Shown piece by piece: positions 9,404 to 17,370 of a DNA stretch of 35,143 nt. The notes under the pieces were generated by a model. That model was not told the DNA's origin, did no database searches, and worked only from the letters and a program-made list of their open reading frames with translations. The DNA comes from Thermodesulfobacteriota bacterium (GTDB lineage Bacteria; Desulfobacterota_D; UBA1144; Nemesobacterales; UBA2774), in contig BQJP01000027.1 of assembly GCA_021604765.1 (NCBI GenBank), positions 1 through 35,143 on the forward strand, given 5' to 3'. Numbering within the stretch: position 1 is the stretch's first letter; the number at the start of each line of letters is the position of its first letter. A program made the translations under genes and the position numbers.

Positions 9404-10522
9404 ATGAGACGAGGAGAAAAAGTTTATTATGTGAAGGACTTTATACAGACTGTCCCTCTTCCTTCGCCTAAGAAGATATTTAGCGAGCTTGATAAACTAG
9501 GTTATAAGGGACAGACGGACGCTAGACGCGCTGTATCACTTGCTGCCTATAGGCATGTAAAGAGATTAAAACAGATGCACTCTAACAATATCCCCAGAAC
9601 CGAGTTGATCCCAAGGCCTAATTCTATACTCATGGGTCCTACGGGTTGCGGCAAGACATATCTCATTGAACTACTTTTCGGCGAAATATTTAAACTACCC
9701 TTTGTCATAATCGACATGACCAAGTTCACTGAATCGGGTTATGTGGGGGATGATGTAGTAAATATATTGGTTCAGTTGGTTTATGCTGCAAATGAAAGCA
9801 TTGATATTGCTGAGTGCGGAATAATAGTTTTGGATGAATTTGATAAAATTGCCGGATCATACAGTAGCGCTAGATTTGCAGGGCAAGGCACCACAAAGGA
9901 TGTTTCAGGTTTTGGTGTACAAAGAGAGCTTCTTAAAATACTGGAAGGCACAGATGTACAGATACCATTGGATTTTGGGTTCTCTAGTAGGGGACCAAGA
10001 GCGCTTATATCCACGCGTGACATCTCCTTTTTTGCAGTAGGGGCATTTTCCGGCATAAAGAATTTATTCGGAAGCAATGAAGCAGGATTTCTCCAAGATA
10101 TTGATAAGAACAATATCCAAGATGATACAATAGCTTACAACATGAGTCAGGAAGAAGCTGACGATATTACAAAATTTCAGCTCTTTGGATTTTTACCTGA
10201 GCTTATTGCTAGATTTAACAGAATTGTTCCATTTTCGCCGCTTACCAAAGAAACACTACAGGAAATTATTCATCTTAAAATAATGAACTATCAAACTGAA
10301 TTTGAAGAGGAAGGGTTTCAGTTACAATTAGACCCTGTAATAGTGAGCCACATCATTGATGAAGCCAGAAGGAGACAGACTGGTGCTAGAGGGCTTGATG
10401 TAATCATATCAAAGCACCTTGAAGAAGTAGCTTTTGATTTATTCGGTAGAGGTGAGGAAGGCGAAATTACTCTTACTGTTAAGTCGGGCGAAGTTACTCA
10501 CACAGTTAAGAGACGTGCATGA
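9404..10522 (+). CDS. ClpX-like AAA+ ATPase lacking a zinc-binding domain
   Basis: A 372-residue AAA+ protein of the ClpX/HslU branch. The start is ATG 9404, eight bases after GGGGAG. Seen: a short N-terminal segment with no Cys4 zinc-binding domain, Walker A GPTGCGKT (78-85), pore loop GYVG (112-115), Walker B IIVLDEFDK (140-148), a GVQRELLKILEGT helix like ClpX, arginine finger Arg270 in PELIARF and sensor 2 GARG (327-330). The place where ClpX carries its ClpP-docking IGF loop has AGF (227-229), a weak match. It differs clearly from the true HslU at 3715. It may unfold proteins alone or with an unidentified peptidase, or be a remodelling factor. The stop overlaps the rimO start (ATGA), so the two are co-translated. 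No peptidase gene is next to it. Confidence 0.8.
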   Translation: MRRGEKVYYVKDFIQTVPLPSPKKIFSELDKLGYKGQTDARRAVSLAAYRHVKRLKQMHSNNIPRTELIPRPNSILMGPTGCGKTYLIELLFGEIFKLPFVIIDMTKFTESGYVGDDVVNILVQLVYAANESIDIAECGIIVLDEFDKIAGSYSSARFAGQGTTKDVSGFGVQRELLKILEGTDVQIPLDFGFSSRGPRALISTRDISFFAVGAFSGIKNLFGSNEAGFLQDIDKNNIQDDTIAYNMSQEEADDITKFQLFGFLPELIARFNRIVPFSPLTKETLQEIIHLKIMNYQTEFEEEGFQLQLDPVIVSHIIDEARRRQTGARGLDVIISKHLEEVAFDLFGRGEEGEITLTVKSGEVTHTVKRRA

Positions 10523-11823
10523 AAATATATATTGAGAGTTTGGGTTGCTCCAAGAACCTTGTAGATAGCGAGCTGATACTGGGTTCACTTACAAAATCCG
10601 GCCATCAAATATCATCCGAAGAAGAAGCTGAGGTAATTATTGTAAATACCTGTGGCTTTATAGGCGATGCCAAAAAAGAATCTCTTGACGCAATTCTTGA
10701 TCTTTCTGAGTACAAAAAAAGCGGTAGCTGCAAAAAATTAATAGTTACAGGCTGCATGGTTGAAAGATATTCAGAAGAGCTTAGCAAAGAAATACCTGAA
10801 GTCGACGCTTTTTGGGGAACTGGAAATATCTTCAAAATTGGAGATGCTCTAGAACAAGAAAAATCTGAGAAAATTCTTCACTACCCACCAGGCACGATTT
10901 ACGACCCCGATTCACCCCGCGTTATGCTTACACCTACTCACTCAGCATTTGTAAAAGTGTCTGAGGGTTGTTCCAGAACCTGTACTTTTTGCATAATTCC
11001 CAAGATGAGAGGACTTATGAAAAGCAGGACCATAGATTCTATAGTAGGTGAGATTGAGAGCCTTGCCACTCAAGGTGTAGGTGAAATAAACTTAATCGCG
11101 CAAGACATGACCAGTTATGGAAGAGATATAGGAACCAACCTTGAAACAATGCTTAGAGAAGCTTCCAAAGTAGAGGGAATAGACTGGATCAGAATTCATT
11201 ACTGGTATCCGTGGGGAATTTCAGATTCACTACTTGATCTCGTTGCCGAGGAAAACAACATTCTGCCATATGTAGATATGCCGCTTCAGCATATTAATGA
11301 TAGGATGCTTAAATTGATGGACAGAAAGACCACCAGCAAGCGCATTAGGGATATTATTAAGCAATTAAGAGAAGGTCTTGATCACGTTGTACTAAGAACA
11401 ACCTTTATTGTCGGATTCCCCGGAGAAACTGATGAGGAATTCGAAGAGCTTCTGGATTTTGTAGAAGAAACCAAGTTTGATAGAGCGGGAGCTTTTAAAT
11501 ACTCCCAGGAAGAAGGTACACCTGCTGGGATAATGGGTGAGCAAGTTCCCGAAGAAGTAAAAGAAGAACGCTTCGAAAGACTAATGGAAGCTCAATCTGA
11601 AGTCTCTTATGAGAAAAACAAATCGCTGATTGGAACAGTTCATCAAGGGTTTGTAGAAAGCGTGGAAGATAAAAATTATGTGGCACGCATCTCTTCTCAG
11701 GCTCCTGAGGTAGATGGGTATACGTTTATTAAAAGAGATGAAGAACTTATACTTGGAGAACTAGTAGACATAAGAATCACGGACGCTGATATTTATGATC
11801 TACACGGTGAAATTGCAGATTAA
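10519..11823 (+). CDS. rimO: Ribosomal protein uS12 methylthiotransferase RimO
   Basis: Radical SAM enzyme that adds a methylthio group to the beta carbon of a conserved Asp in ribosomal protein S12. It has 434 residues. The N-terminal MTTase domain has three cluster cysteines (Cys10 in SLGCSKNLVDSE, Cys45, Cys79). The radical SAM cluster motif is Cys151-x3-Cys155-x2-Cys158 (SEGCSRTCTFCIIP), and a TRAM domain lies at the C-terminus (about 370-434). SLGCSKN and the WYPWG stretch favour RimO over the tRNA enzyme MiaB. It overlaps the preceding ClpX-like gene by four bases and ends 60 bases before the convergent cofH. Confidence 0.95.
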   Translation: MKIYIESLGCSKNLVDSELILGSLTKSGHQISSEEEAEVIIVNTCGFIGDAKKESLDAILDLSEYKKSGSCKKLIVTGCMVERYSEELSKEIPEVDAFWGTGNIFKIGDALEQEKSEKILHYPPGTIYDPDSPRVMLTPTHSAFVKVSEGCSRTCTFCIIPKMRGLMKSRTIDSIVGEIESLATQGVGEINLIAQDMTSYGRDIGTNLETMLREASKVEGIDWIRIHYWYPWGISDSLLDLVAEENNILPYVDMPLQHINDRMLKLMDRKTTSKRIRDIIKQLREGLDHVVLRTTFIVGFPGETDEEFEELLDFVEETKFDRAGAFKYSQEEGTPAGIMGEQVPEEVKEERFERLMEAQSEVSYEKNKSLIGTVHQGFVESVEDKNYVARISSQAPEVDGYTFIKRDEELILGELVDIRITDADIYDLHGEIAD

Positions 11824-11883
11824 AATTATTTTCTGATTCCCTTCCAAAACTCCAGCACTTAAGAATCTCAGATCATGCTGATA

Positions 11884-13086
11884 CTAGTCAGTCCCGTTTG
11901 CGTCAAACATCTGACGGATTCCGTATGTTGTATTTCTTTCAGCTGGGATTCTTCCAATCTCTCTTGTGAGACGGCGAAATTCCTCGGGTGGGAAATACTG
12001 CCCGTAGCTTGCTCCTGCAGAACGGGATATCTGCTCTTCCATAAGTGTGCCGCCAAAATCGTTAGCTCCAGCAGTAAGTGAGAATTGTGCGAACTCAGGG
12101 CCCTGCTTTACCCAGGAAACTTGGATATTATTTATCCATCCCCTAAGCATAAGTCTTGAAACAGCATACATTTTTAGCTGATCTAAATCAGTGGGGCCTT
12201 CAGCAACTTTTCCCTTTGAGTGTTTAAACAGTCTGGTGTTCCATGGGATAAACCTTAGTGGAACAAACTCTGTAAATCCTCCGGTCTCTTTTTGAATATC
12301 ACGAAGGATACCAATGTGTATTGCCCAGTGCCTGGGCTCATCAACATGACCGTACATTATTGTTGAAGTTGTGTGCATACCGGAAAGATGTGCCTTTTTG
12401 ACAATTCTTATCCATGCCTCAGTAGGCATTTTACGAGGAGCAATAATTTTTCTAACTTCTTCTACAAGTATCTCGGCTGCAGTGCCCGGGAAGGTGTTAT
12501 GTCCTACATCTTTTAGTCTTTCTATGAACTCTTCTTCTGAAATTCCAAGTGATTCCGCTCCATAGAATATTTCAAATGGTGAAAACGCATGCGTATGCAT
12601 CTCGGGTACAGCTTTTTTAACTGCTTTAATCAATTCGATATAAAAATTACCATCTATATCAGGATGCATACCACCCTGCATACAAACCTCGGTAGCACCT
12701 ATGTCCCAAGCCTCTTTTACTCTGTCCGCAATTTCATCCATACTCAGAAAATATGCTCTTTCATCCCCTTCAGGAGCCATGAAGTTACAGAAACCGCAGT
12801 AAGTATTACAAATGTTAGTAAAATTAATGTTCCTGTTTACAACGTAAGTAATAACATCGCCAACATCCTGTTTTCGAATCTCATCAGCTGCAATTGCAAG
12901 AGCTGAGATCTCATCAAGATCTTCTAAACCAAATAAAGCCTCACCTTCTTCAACTGACACTTCATCACCAACAAGAGCTTTATTAACAATTTGCCCTGTT
13001 GTACCATTCACTTTTGATAAGAGACTATCAAGGCCCATTGCCCTATTCTCTTCAATTCTATATATTGCTTCTTTAATGTCAGCCAT
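11884..13086 (-). CDS. cofH: Fo synthase subunit 2, CofH
   Basis: Radical SAM enzyme that joins tyrosine-derived 4-hydroxybenzyl to 5-amino-6-ribitylaminouracil, the first step of deazaflavin (Fo) synthesis. It has 400 residues. The cluster motif is Cys93-x3-Cys97-x2-Cys100 (CNTYCGFC), followed by CMQGGMHP, the FSPFEI stretch, and NDFGGTLMEE near the C-terminus, all typical of CofH. The related menaquinone enzymes MqnC/MqnE were considered, but adjacent cofG and nearby cofD favour CofH. The ATG has GAGGTGA three bases upstream and overlaps the cofG stop by eight bases (ATGGCTGA). Confidence 0.93.
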   Translation of the reverse strand: MADIKEAIYRIEENRAMGLDSLLSKVNGTTGQIVNKALVGDEVSVEEGEALFGLEDLDEISALAIAADEIRKQDVGDVITYVVNRNINFTNICNTYCGFCNFMAPEGDERAYFLSMDEIADRVKEAWDIGATEVCMQGGMHPDIDGNFYIELIKAVKKAVPEMHTHAFSPFEIFYGAESLGISEEEFIERLKDVGHNTFPGTAAEILVEEVRKIIAPRKMPTEAWIRIVKKAHLSGMHTTSTIMYGHVDEPRHWAIHIGILRDIQKETGGFTEFVPLRFIPWNTRLFKHSKGKVAEGPTDLDQLKMYAVSRLMLRGWINNIQVSWVKQGPEFAQFSLTAGANDFGGTLMEEQISRSAGASYGQYFPPEEFRRLTREIGRIPAERNTTYGIRQMFDANGTD

Positions 13087-14323
13087 TTGTCACCTCTTCA
13101 AGTGGTACGTAGCCGTCTTTATCTACAAAGTTAACGACTCGTGTAAGTACATCTTTTTCAATAAACTCATTATCAATAAACTCAGGATATACAGGCAATC
13201 TTTCTCTCAATGTGAATCCGAGATCCTCTACCATATCCTGCATTATTTCAAGCTTTGGCCATGGAGCCTCAGGGTTTACATAATCAATTGTTACTGGAGA
13301 CACCCCGCCTAAATCGTTTATCCCAGCATGAATAAACATAGGATATGTCTCAGGATTTAAATTCGGTGGAATCTGAAGATTCATCCCTTCACCAAAGACA
13401 AGTCTTGAGATAGCCACCAATTTTAACATATCAACAACACTCGGTGGCGGATACTTCTCCATCATTATCCCAGGCTTAGGGCTAAAATTTTGTATTATTA
13501 GTTCTTGCAGATGCCCGTAATCATCGCTTAGCTTTTTGAGAGCAAGCAGTGAGTCAATCCTTTCTTCCCAGGTCTCTCCTATCCCTACTAGTATTCCCGA
13601 GGTCCAGGGAATTCTGTGCTCTCCAGCCAGCTCCATTGTGTTCATTCTCAGTTTTGGCACTTTATCAGGACATCCATGGTGCGCCTGCCCCTTTTTAAGC
13701 AACCTTGGACTAATATTTTCTAACATCAGCCCCATGCTAGGGTTGGATTGCTTAAATGCAAGTAATTCCTCACTTGTAGCGAGACCAAGATTGGTATGTG
13801 GGAAGATGTTTTCTTTAAGTCCTGCCTCTCCCATAGCTATCAAATAATCAGCAGTAGTTTCATAACCTAGTTTCTGAAGGGCTTCTTTATATACTGGGTA
13901 TTTTAATTCAGGTTTATCCCCTGTAACAAATAGTAGTTCGGTGCAGCCTAATTCAGCGCCTTTCTTTGCCAAATCCACCACTTCATCAGGACTCATAAAA
14001 AGAGCCCCCTCGCCAGGTTCGTATTTAAATGTGCAATAACCGCATCTGTTCCGGCATATTTGAGTTAGCGGGACAAATACATTCTTAGAATAGGTTAGTA
14101 TCTTACCCTTGCCAGAATCTCTTAATTTAGATGCTGTTAAAAGTAAGTAGGGAATTTCGTCTTTTTCTATATTAACTAGATATAGCGCCTCGTCTCGGTC
14201 TATGACTTCTCCAGACTCTGCTTTATTCAAAATTGCAGACAGTCTTTTTGAAGGACCATTCAACAACGATTCGCATTCTAGCGTGCCAAGCACATTTTCC
14301 CAATCTTTATCAATTAAAGCCAT
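13079..14323 (-). CDS. cofG: Fo synthase subunit 1, CofG
   Basis: Radical SAM enzyme that closes the deazaflavin ring of Fo, using the CofH product. It has 414 residues, with the cluster motif Cys90-x3-Cys94-x2-Cys97 (CRNRCGYCTF) and family signatures VTGDKPE, LENISPRL, IIQNFSPKPG and NDLGGVSPVT. CofG and CofH are separate genes here, as in archaea and cyanobacteria, not fused as the actinobacterial FbiC. There is no clear Shine-Dalgarno site before this ATG. A perfect GGTTA-A-TAACC palindrome lies at 14334-14344 in the leader. It is transcribed from its own predicted promoter at 14406-14435 or by read-through from cofD. Confidence 0.94.
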   Translation of the reverse strand: MALIDKDWENVLGTLECESLLNGPSKRLSAILNKAESGEVIDRDEALYLVNIEKDEIPYLLLTASKLRDSGKGKILTYSKNVFVPLTQICRNRCGYCTFKYEPGEGALFMSPDEVVDLAKKGAELGCTELLFVTGDKPELKYPVYKEALQKLGYETTADYLIAMGEAGLKENIFPHTNLGLATSEELLAFKQSNPSMGLMLENISPRLLKKGQAHHGCPDKVPKLRMNTMELAGEHRIPWTSGILVGIGETWEERIDSLLALKKLSDDYGHLQELIIQNFSPKPGIMMEKYPPPSVVDMLKLVAISRLVFGEGMNLQIPPNLNPETYPMFIHAGINDLGGVSPVTIDYVNPEAPWPKLEIMQDMVEDLGFTLRERLPVYPEFIDNEFIEKDVLTRVVNFVDKDGYVPLEEVTNG

Positions 14324-14405
14324 ATTAATTTTTGGTTAATAACCCCAGTAAATTAGAACAAATTAGATATGCAAATTATTCAATTCTCTAATTTGACTTC
14401 CCCCT

Positions 14406-14435
14406 ATATTCGCACAAAGGGCATAGTCTTGTCAA
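14406..14435 (-). promoter_or_regulatory. Predicted promoter of cofG-cofH
   Basis: On the minus strand there is a perfect -35 TTGACA (14430-14435), an 18-base spacer and an extended -10 TGC-GAATAT (GAATAT at 14406-14411). The leader would be about 75 bases. A small palindrome, GCATA-ATTAG-TATGC (14436-14450), abuts the -35 box and could be an operator. Confidence 0.5.
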
Positions 14436-14479
14436 GCATAATTAGTATGCAGTATATTGGGAGTTATTCAAATAAATTG

Positions 14480-15406
14480 TTAGATCAATTCAAGTACGGA
14501 AGAAGCTAATATTGAAGCCTTTTCTTTATCGGACATTACTGTATCAACAACCAAGGTCTTTAAACCTAGATCGACTATCGCCTGATTTTCGTGTGCATCT
14601 TCAAGATCGATAACCATTGTATCCAGGAACTCAGAGTAAAGTCTCGCTATTTGAGCCGACGAGACCTCAAGACCCAAACCCCTCATAAGCCTGTCTGCAG
14701 GACCTTTAAGCGGCACTCCGCCAACAAGAGGACTAATAGCAATGACTTGAGCTTTAGTCTTTTTAAGCGCGTCCCTAATTCCTTTAACTTGAAGTATAGG
14801 GCCAATGCTAATAATTGGATTACTTGGACAAACTATTATGGCTCGAGCATTTTCGATTGAATCAACAACGCCAGGGGCCGCACTAGCCTGATCTATATCT
14901 CGAACTGTAACTCGGCAAACCTCTGGCTTCATTTTCTTTTTTACTAAATACTCCTGGAAATGCATTTCTCCTTCATTAGTCTGAATCCAGGTCTCGACGT
15001 CATGATCTGTCATAGGGAGAACACTTATATTATCAGCTAAGCCAAAAGCCTTAGCTATCCTTGAAGCTATTTGTGTAGCTGAAAAGCCTTTGCTTTTTAA
15101 ATGAGTTCGGTATATATGTGTTGCAATATCTTGGTCACCAATATTAAACCAAGTTTCTAAACCGAATCTCTTCAGAGAATTTAAAAAATTAAATGTATCG
15201 CCTTCCAAACCCCACCCCTTTTTCCTATCTACAACACCTGACAGACGATAAATTATTGTATCAACATCAGGGGATATATTTAATCCCCCTAGCTTTATAT
15301 CATCACCTGTATTAACAATGACGTTTAATTGCTCATTTCCAATTACGTTTGAAAGGCCTTCTAAGAATTTAGCAGCCCCTACTCCGCCGCCAAGCGCAGT
15401 TAACAT
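14480..15406 (-). CDS. cofD: 2-phospho-L-lactate transferase family, CofD
   Basis: Transfers the phospholactyl (or phosphoenolpyruvyl/phosphoglyceryl) group from its guanylyl-activated donor to Fo, giving F420-0 or its dehydro form. It has 308 residues, the normal length. The N-terminal ALGGGVGAAKF loop, VNTGDD near residue 35, SPDVDTIIY, GDQDIATH and the VCPSNPIISIGPI segment are characteristic of CofD/FbiA. AAGGA lies nine bases before the ATG, inside a small inverted repeat (AGGAA-AAA-TTCCT) that could mask it. It is upstream of cofG-cofH with a 156-base gap. The donor used cannot be read from the sequence. Confidence 0.95.
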   Translation of the reverse strand: MLTALGGGVGAAKFLEGLSNVIGNEQLNVIVNTGDDIKLGGLNISPDVDTIIYRLSGVVDRKKGWGLEGDTFNFLNSLKRFGLETWFNIGDQDIATHIYRTHLKSKGFSATQIASRIAKAFGLADNISVLPMTDHDVETWIQTNEGEMHFQEYLVKKKMKPEVCRVTVRDIDQASAAPGVVDSIENARAIIVCPSNPIISIGPILQVKGIRDALKKTKAQVIAISPLVGGVPLKGPADRLMRGLGLEVSSAQIARLYSEFLDTMVIDLEDAHENQAIVDLGLKTLVVDTVMSDKEKASILASSVLELI

Positions 15407-15483
15407 AGGAATTTTTCCTTTTTAAAGGGTAGAATAAGAATATTAATTCTCTCTTTTGATTCAGTGAACAAACAGCGGTTTTT

Positions 15484-15512
15484 AGAATATTTGAGTGCTT
15501 TCATACTGTCAA
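15484..15512 (-). promoter_or_regulatory. Predicted promoter of cofD
   Basis: On the minus strand there is a perfect -35 TTGACA (15507-15512), a 17-base spacer and -10 TATTCT (15484-15489). The leader would be about 70 bases. The -35 box lies within the spacer of the opposing ppiD-like promoter. Confidence 0.6.
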
Positions 15513-15529
15513 GTTGGAGATCATATAAT
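15501..15529 (+). promoter_or_regulatory. Possible promoter of the PpiD-like gene
   Basis: A perfect TATAAT (15524-15529) stands 17 bases after a very poor -35 (TCATAC, 15501-15506). The leader would be about 120 bases. It overlaps the divergent cofD promoter. Confidence 0.4.
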
Positions 15530-15657
15530 ATAGAGGTTTCAGCCTAGCCGAATTAGAGGGTAATATAGTAACTTATTAACAACACAGGTTCTTGAAACTA
15601 CCCAACAAGTGGGATAGATTTTATGAAAATCAAAAACAACAAAGAGGAATACTAAAT

Positions 15658-17262
15658 ATGAATCTTGATATGATTAGAACAAGGCACAGATGGCTTACAT
15701 TAACCATACTGTTTTTTATCAGCGTAGCTTTCATTTTTGGAATTGGATCTTTTGTAACTGGCTTTGGTGATTTTACTGGCGGTACGGATGGCACAGCAGC
15801 TGAAGTTAACGGGGAAGAAATCAGTATGAGTGAGTATGCTTTGGAAAGAGACGGCATGAGGAGACAACTTGGTCAAGGACAGGAATTACCTCAAGCCGCA
15901 ATAGACATGATTAACATGAGAGCACTTAATCAGTTAATAGACTATAAATTGCTTGCTCAAAAAGCTAAAGAGATGGGATTTGTAGTTACAAATGAAGAGT
16001 TTAACAATAGAATACATTCCGACCCGGCTTTTCAGGTTGACGGCCAGTTTGTCGGAGTTGAAAGATATACAAATTTTATCGAACAAGGATTGAGACAGAA
16101 TTTAGCAGATTTTGAAAATTCCTATAAACAGAGAATGCTAGCCCAAAAATTAGCACGTTTTATAGGAGAGACTGTAGTTGTGACTGACGAGAAACTGTTC
16201 AATGTATATAACATACAAAACGAGACCGCAAATCTGTACTACATAGAGTTCTCTGCCTCTGATTTCTTAGATGAAGAAGCACCCTCAGATGAAGAAATAG
16301 AAAAGTATTACCAAAGCAACAAAGCTAATTTCAAAACAGATGAGCTCAGAAAAATCCGTTATGCGATCCTTGAACCAGAGAGCTTTCAAAATAATGTTCA
16401 GGTATCTGACGAGGAGCTAAACGCTTACTATAATGCATACCCTGAAGAATTCTTATCTGAAGATGGACAGACTCTTTCCTTTGAAGAGGCAAAAGAGAAT
16501 GTAGGCTCTAACCTAAAAAGCCAGCGAGCCGAGGTAATTCGCCAGGAGTTTTTAGATACCTTCGAGTTTTCACAAAATGCGGACAAGACTATTGATCAAA
16601 TAGTAAAAGAGTATTCAATTGAAACTATTAGTGAGAGCGCTCCATTTGCAAAATCAGAGAGAACAGGAGACGTTCCACCTCAAATAGTCGATAGAGCTTA
16701 TTCTTCAGAGCAAGGTTCTTTAATTATAATGCCCATAGGAACCTCAATATGGGTTGTAGAATTAAGCGAAGTTTCTACACCCAGAGAGAAAACACTTGAA
16801 GAGATCAAACCAGAAGTTATAGCAGCAATTAAAGATCAGCAATCTAAGAATAAGGCAAAAAAGAAAGCCAATGAAACATTCGCAAAGTTAAGATCAGTCA
16901 AGAAAGAGGATCTTGAGACAAAAGCCAAAGAACTTGACGTCAACTTGAAAGAAACCGGCCCTTTTACCAGAATAGAGTCCGTACCTGAGATCAATCTGGA
17001 TGAAGCAAAATCACAAGCATTTGATATGAAAGGTAATTCTATAGTCCTAAATAAAGTCTACGAAAACAACGATAGTTTTTATGTTGTAATATTTAAAGAA
17101 AAAGTTAGTGCTGATCCTGCAGAGTTTGAATTACAAAAAGCCCAGTTGGAAGAACAAGAGCTTCAGGCACAAAGAAACGCTTTATTGCAAGCATGGATAC
17201 AGAATTTAAGGCGGGAAGCGGATATAGTGCCAAACGACAATTTGTTTCCTGCGCAAGGATAG
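15658..17262 (+). CDS. PpiD-like membrane-anchored periplasmic chaperone
   Basis: A 534-residue protein with the PpiD/SurA N-terminal layout: a short cytoplasmic N-terminus, one membrane helix (about 12-33), then a SurA-N-like chaperone domain (about 45-180) opening with AAEVNGEEISMSEY. The start is ATG 15658, nine bases after AGAGGA; an in-frame TTG at 15592 has no such site. In PpiD the segment with YYQSNKANF and VSDEELNAYY leads into a parvulin isomerase domain. Here it runs directly into an Asp/Glu/Lys-rich helical region, and I see no GGDLGW-type parvulin core. It probably acts as a chaperone at the SecYEG exit rather than as an isomerase. The nearby smc and secA genes have their own promoters. 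Confidence 0.8.
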   Translation: MNLDMIRTRHRWLTLTILFFISVAFIFGIGSFVTGFGDFTGGTDGTAAEVNGEEISMSEYALERDGMRRQLGQGQELPQAAIDMINMRALNQLIDYKLLAQKAKEMGFVVTNEEFNNRIHSDPAFQVDGQFVGVERYTNFIEQGLRQNLADFENSYKQRMLAQKLARFIGETVVVTDEKLFNVYNIQNETANLYYIEFSASDFLDEEAPSDEEIEKYYQSNKANFKTDELRKIRYAILEPESFQNNVQVSDEELNAYYNAYPEEFLSEDGQTLSFEEAKENVGSNLKSQRAEVIRQEFLDTFEFSQNADKTIDQIVKEYSIETISESAPFAKSERTGDVPPQIVDRAYSSEQGSLIIMPIGTSIWVVELSEVSTPREKTLEEIKPEVIAAIKDQQSKNKAKKKANETFAKLRSVKKEDLETKAKELDVNLKETGPFTRIESVPEINLDEAKSQAFDMKGNSIVLNKVYENNDSFYVVIFKEKVSADPAEFELQKAQLEEQELQAQRNALLQAWIQNLRREADIVPNDNLFPAQG

Positions 17263-17328
17263 TTTGGTATATAGCGAGAAGGATAGTTTTAGATAAGTTG
17301 TCATAATTAAATTTACGTCAGATTAGAT

Positions 17329-17359
17329 TTGGCACGTTGATTCAATCTTTACTTATAAT
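17329..17359 (+). promoter_or_regulatory. Predicted promoter of smc
   Basis: TTGGCA (17329-17334) and a perfect TATAAT (17354-17359) are separated by 19 bases, slightly long. Transcription would start about 17366, leaving only about five bases before the ATG at 17371, and no Shine-Dalgarno site is present. Confidence 0.55.
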
Positions 17360-17370
17360 CTATTAAAAAC

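Noticed and set aside
11824-11883. Short inverted repeats between rimO and cofH (ATCA-TGC-TGAT and similar)
   Set aside because: Arms are four to five bases with no T-run; too weak for a bidirectional terminator.
11884-14323. The radical SAM pair as menaquinone futalosine genes mqnE/mqnC
   Set aside because: Both have CofG/CofH-specific stretches, overlap each other, and are followed upstream by cofD, so Fo synthesis is the better reading.
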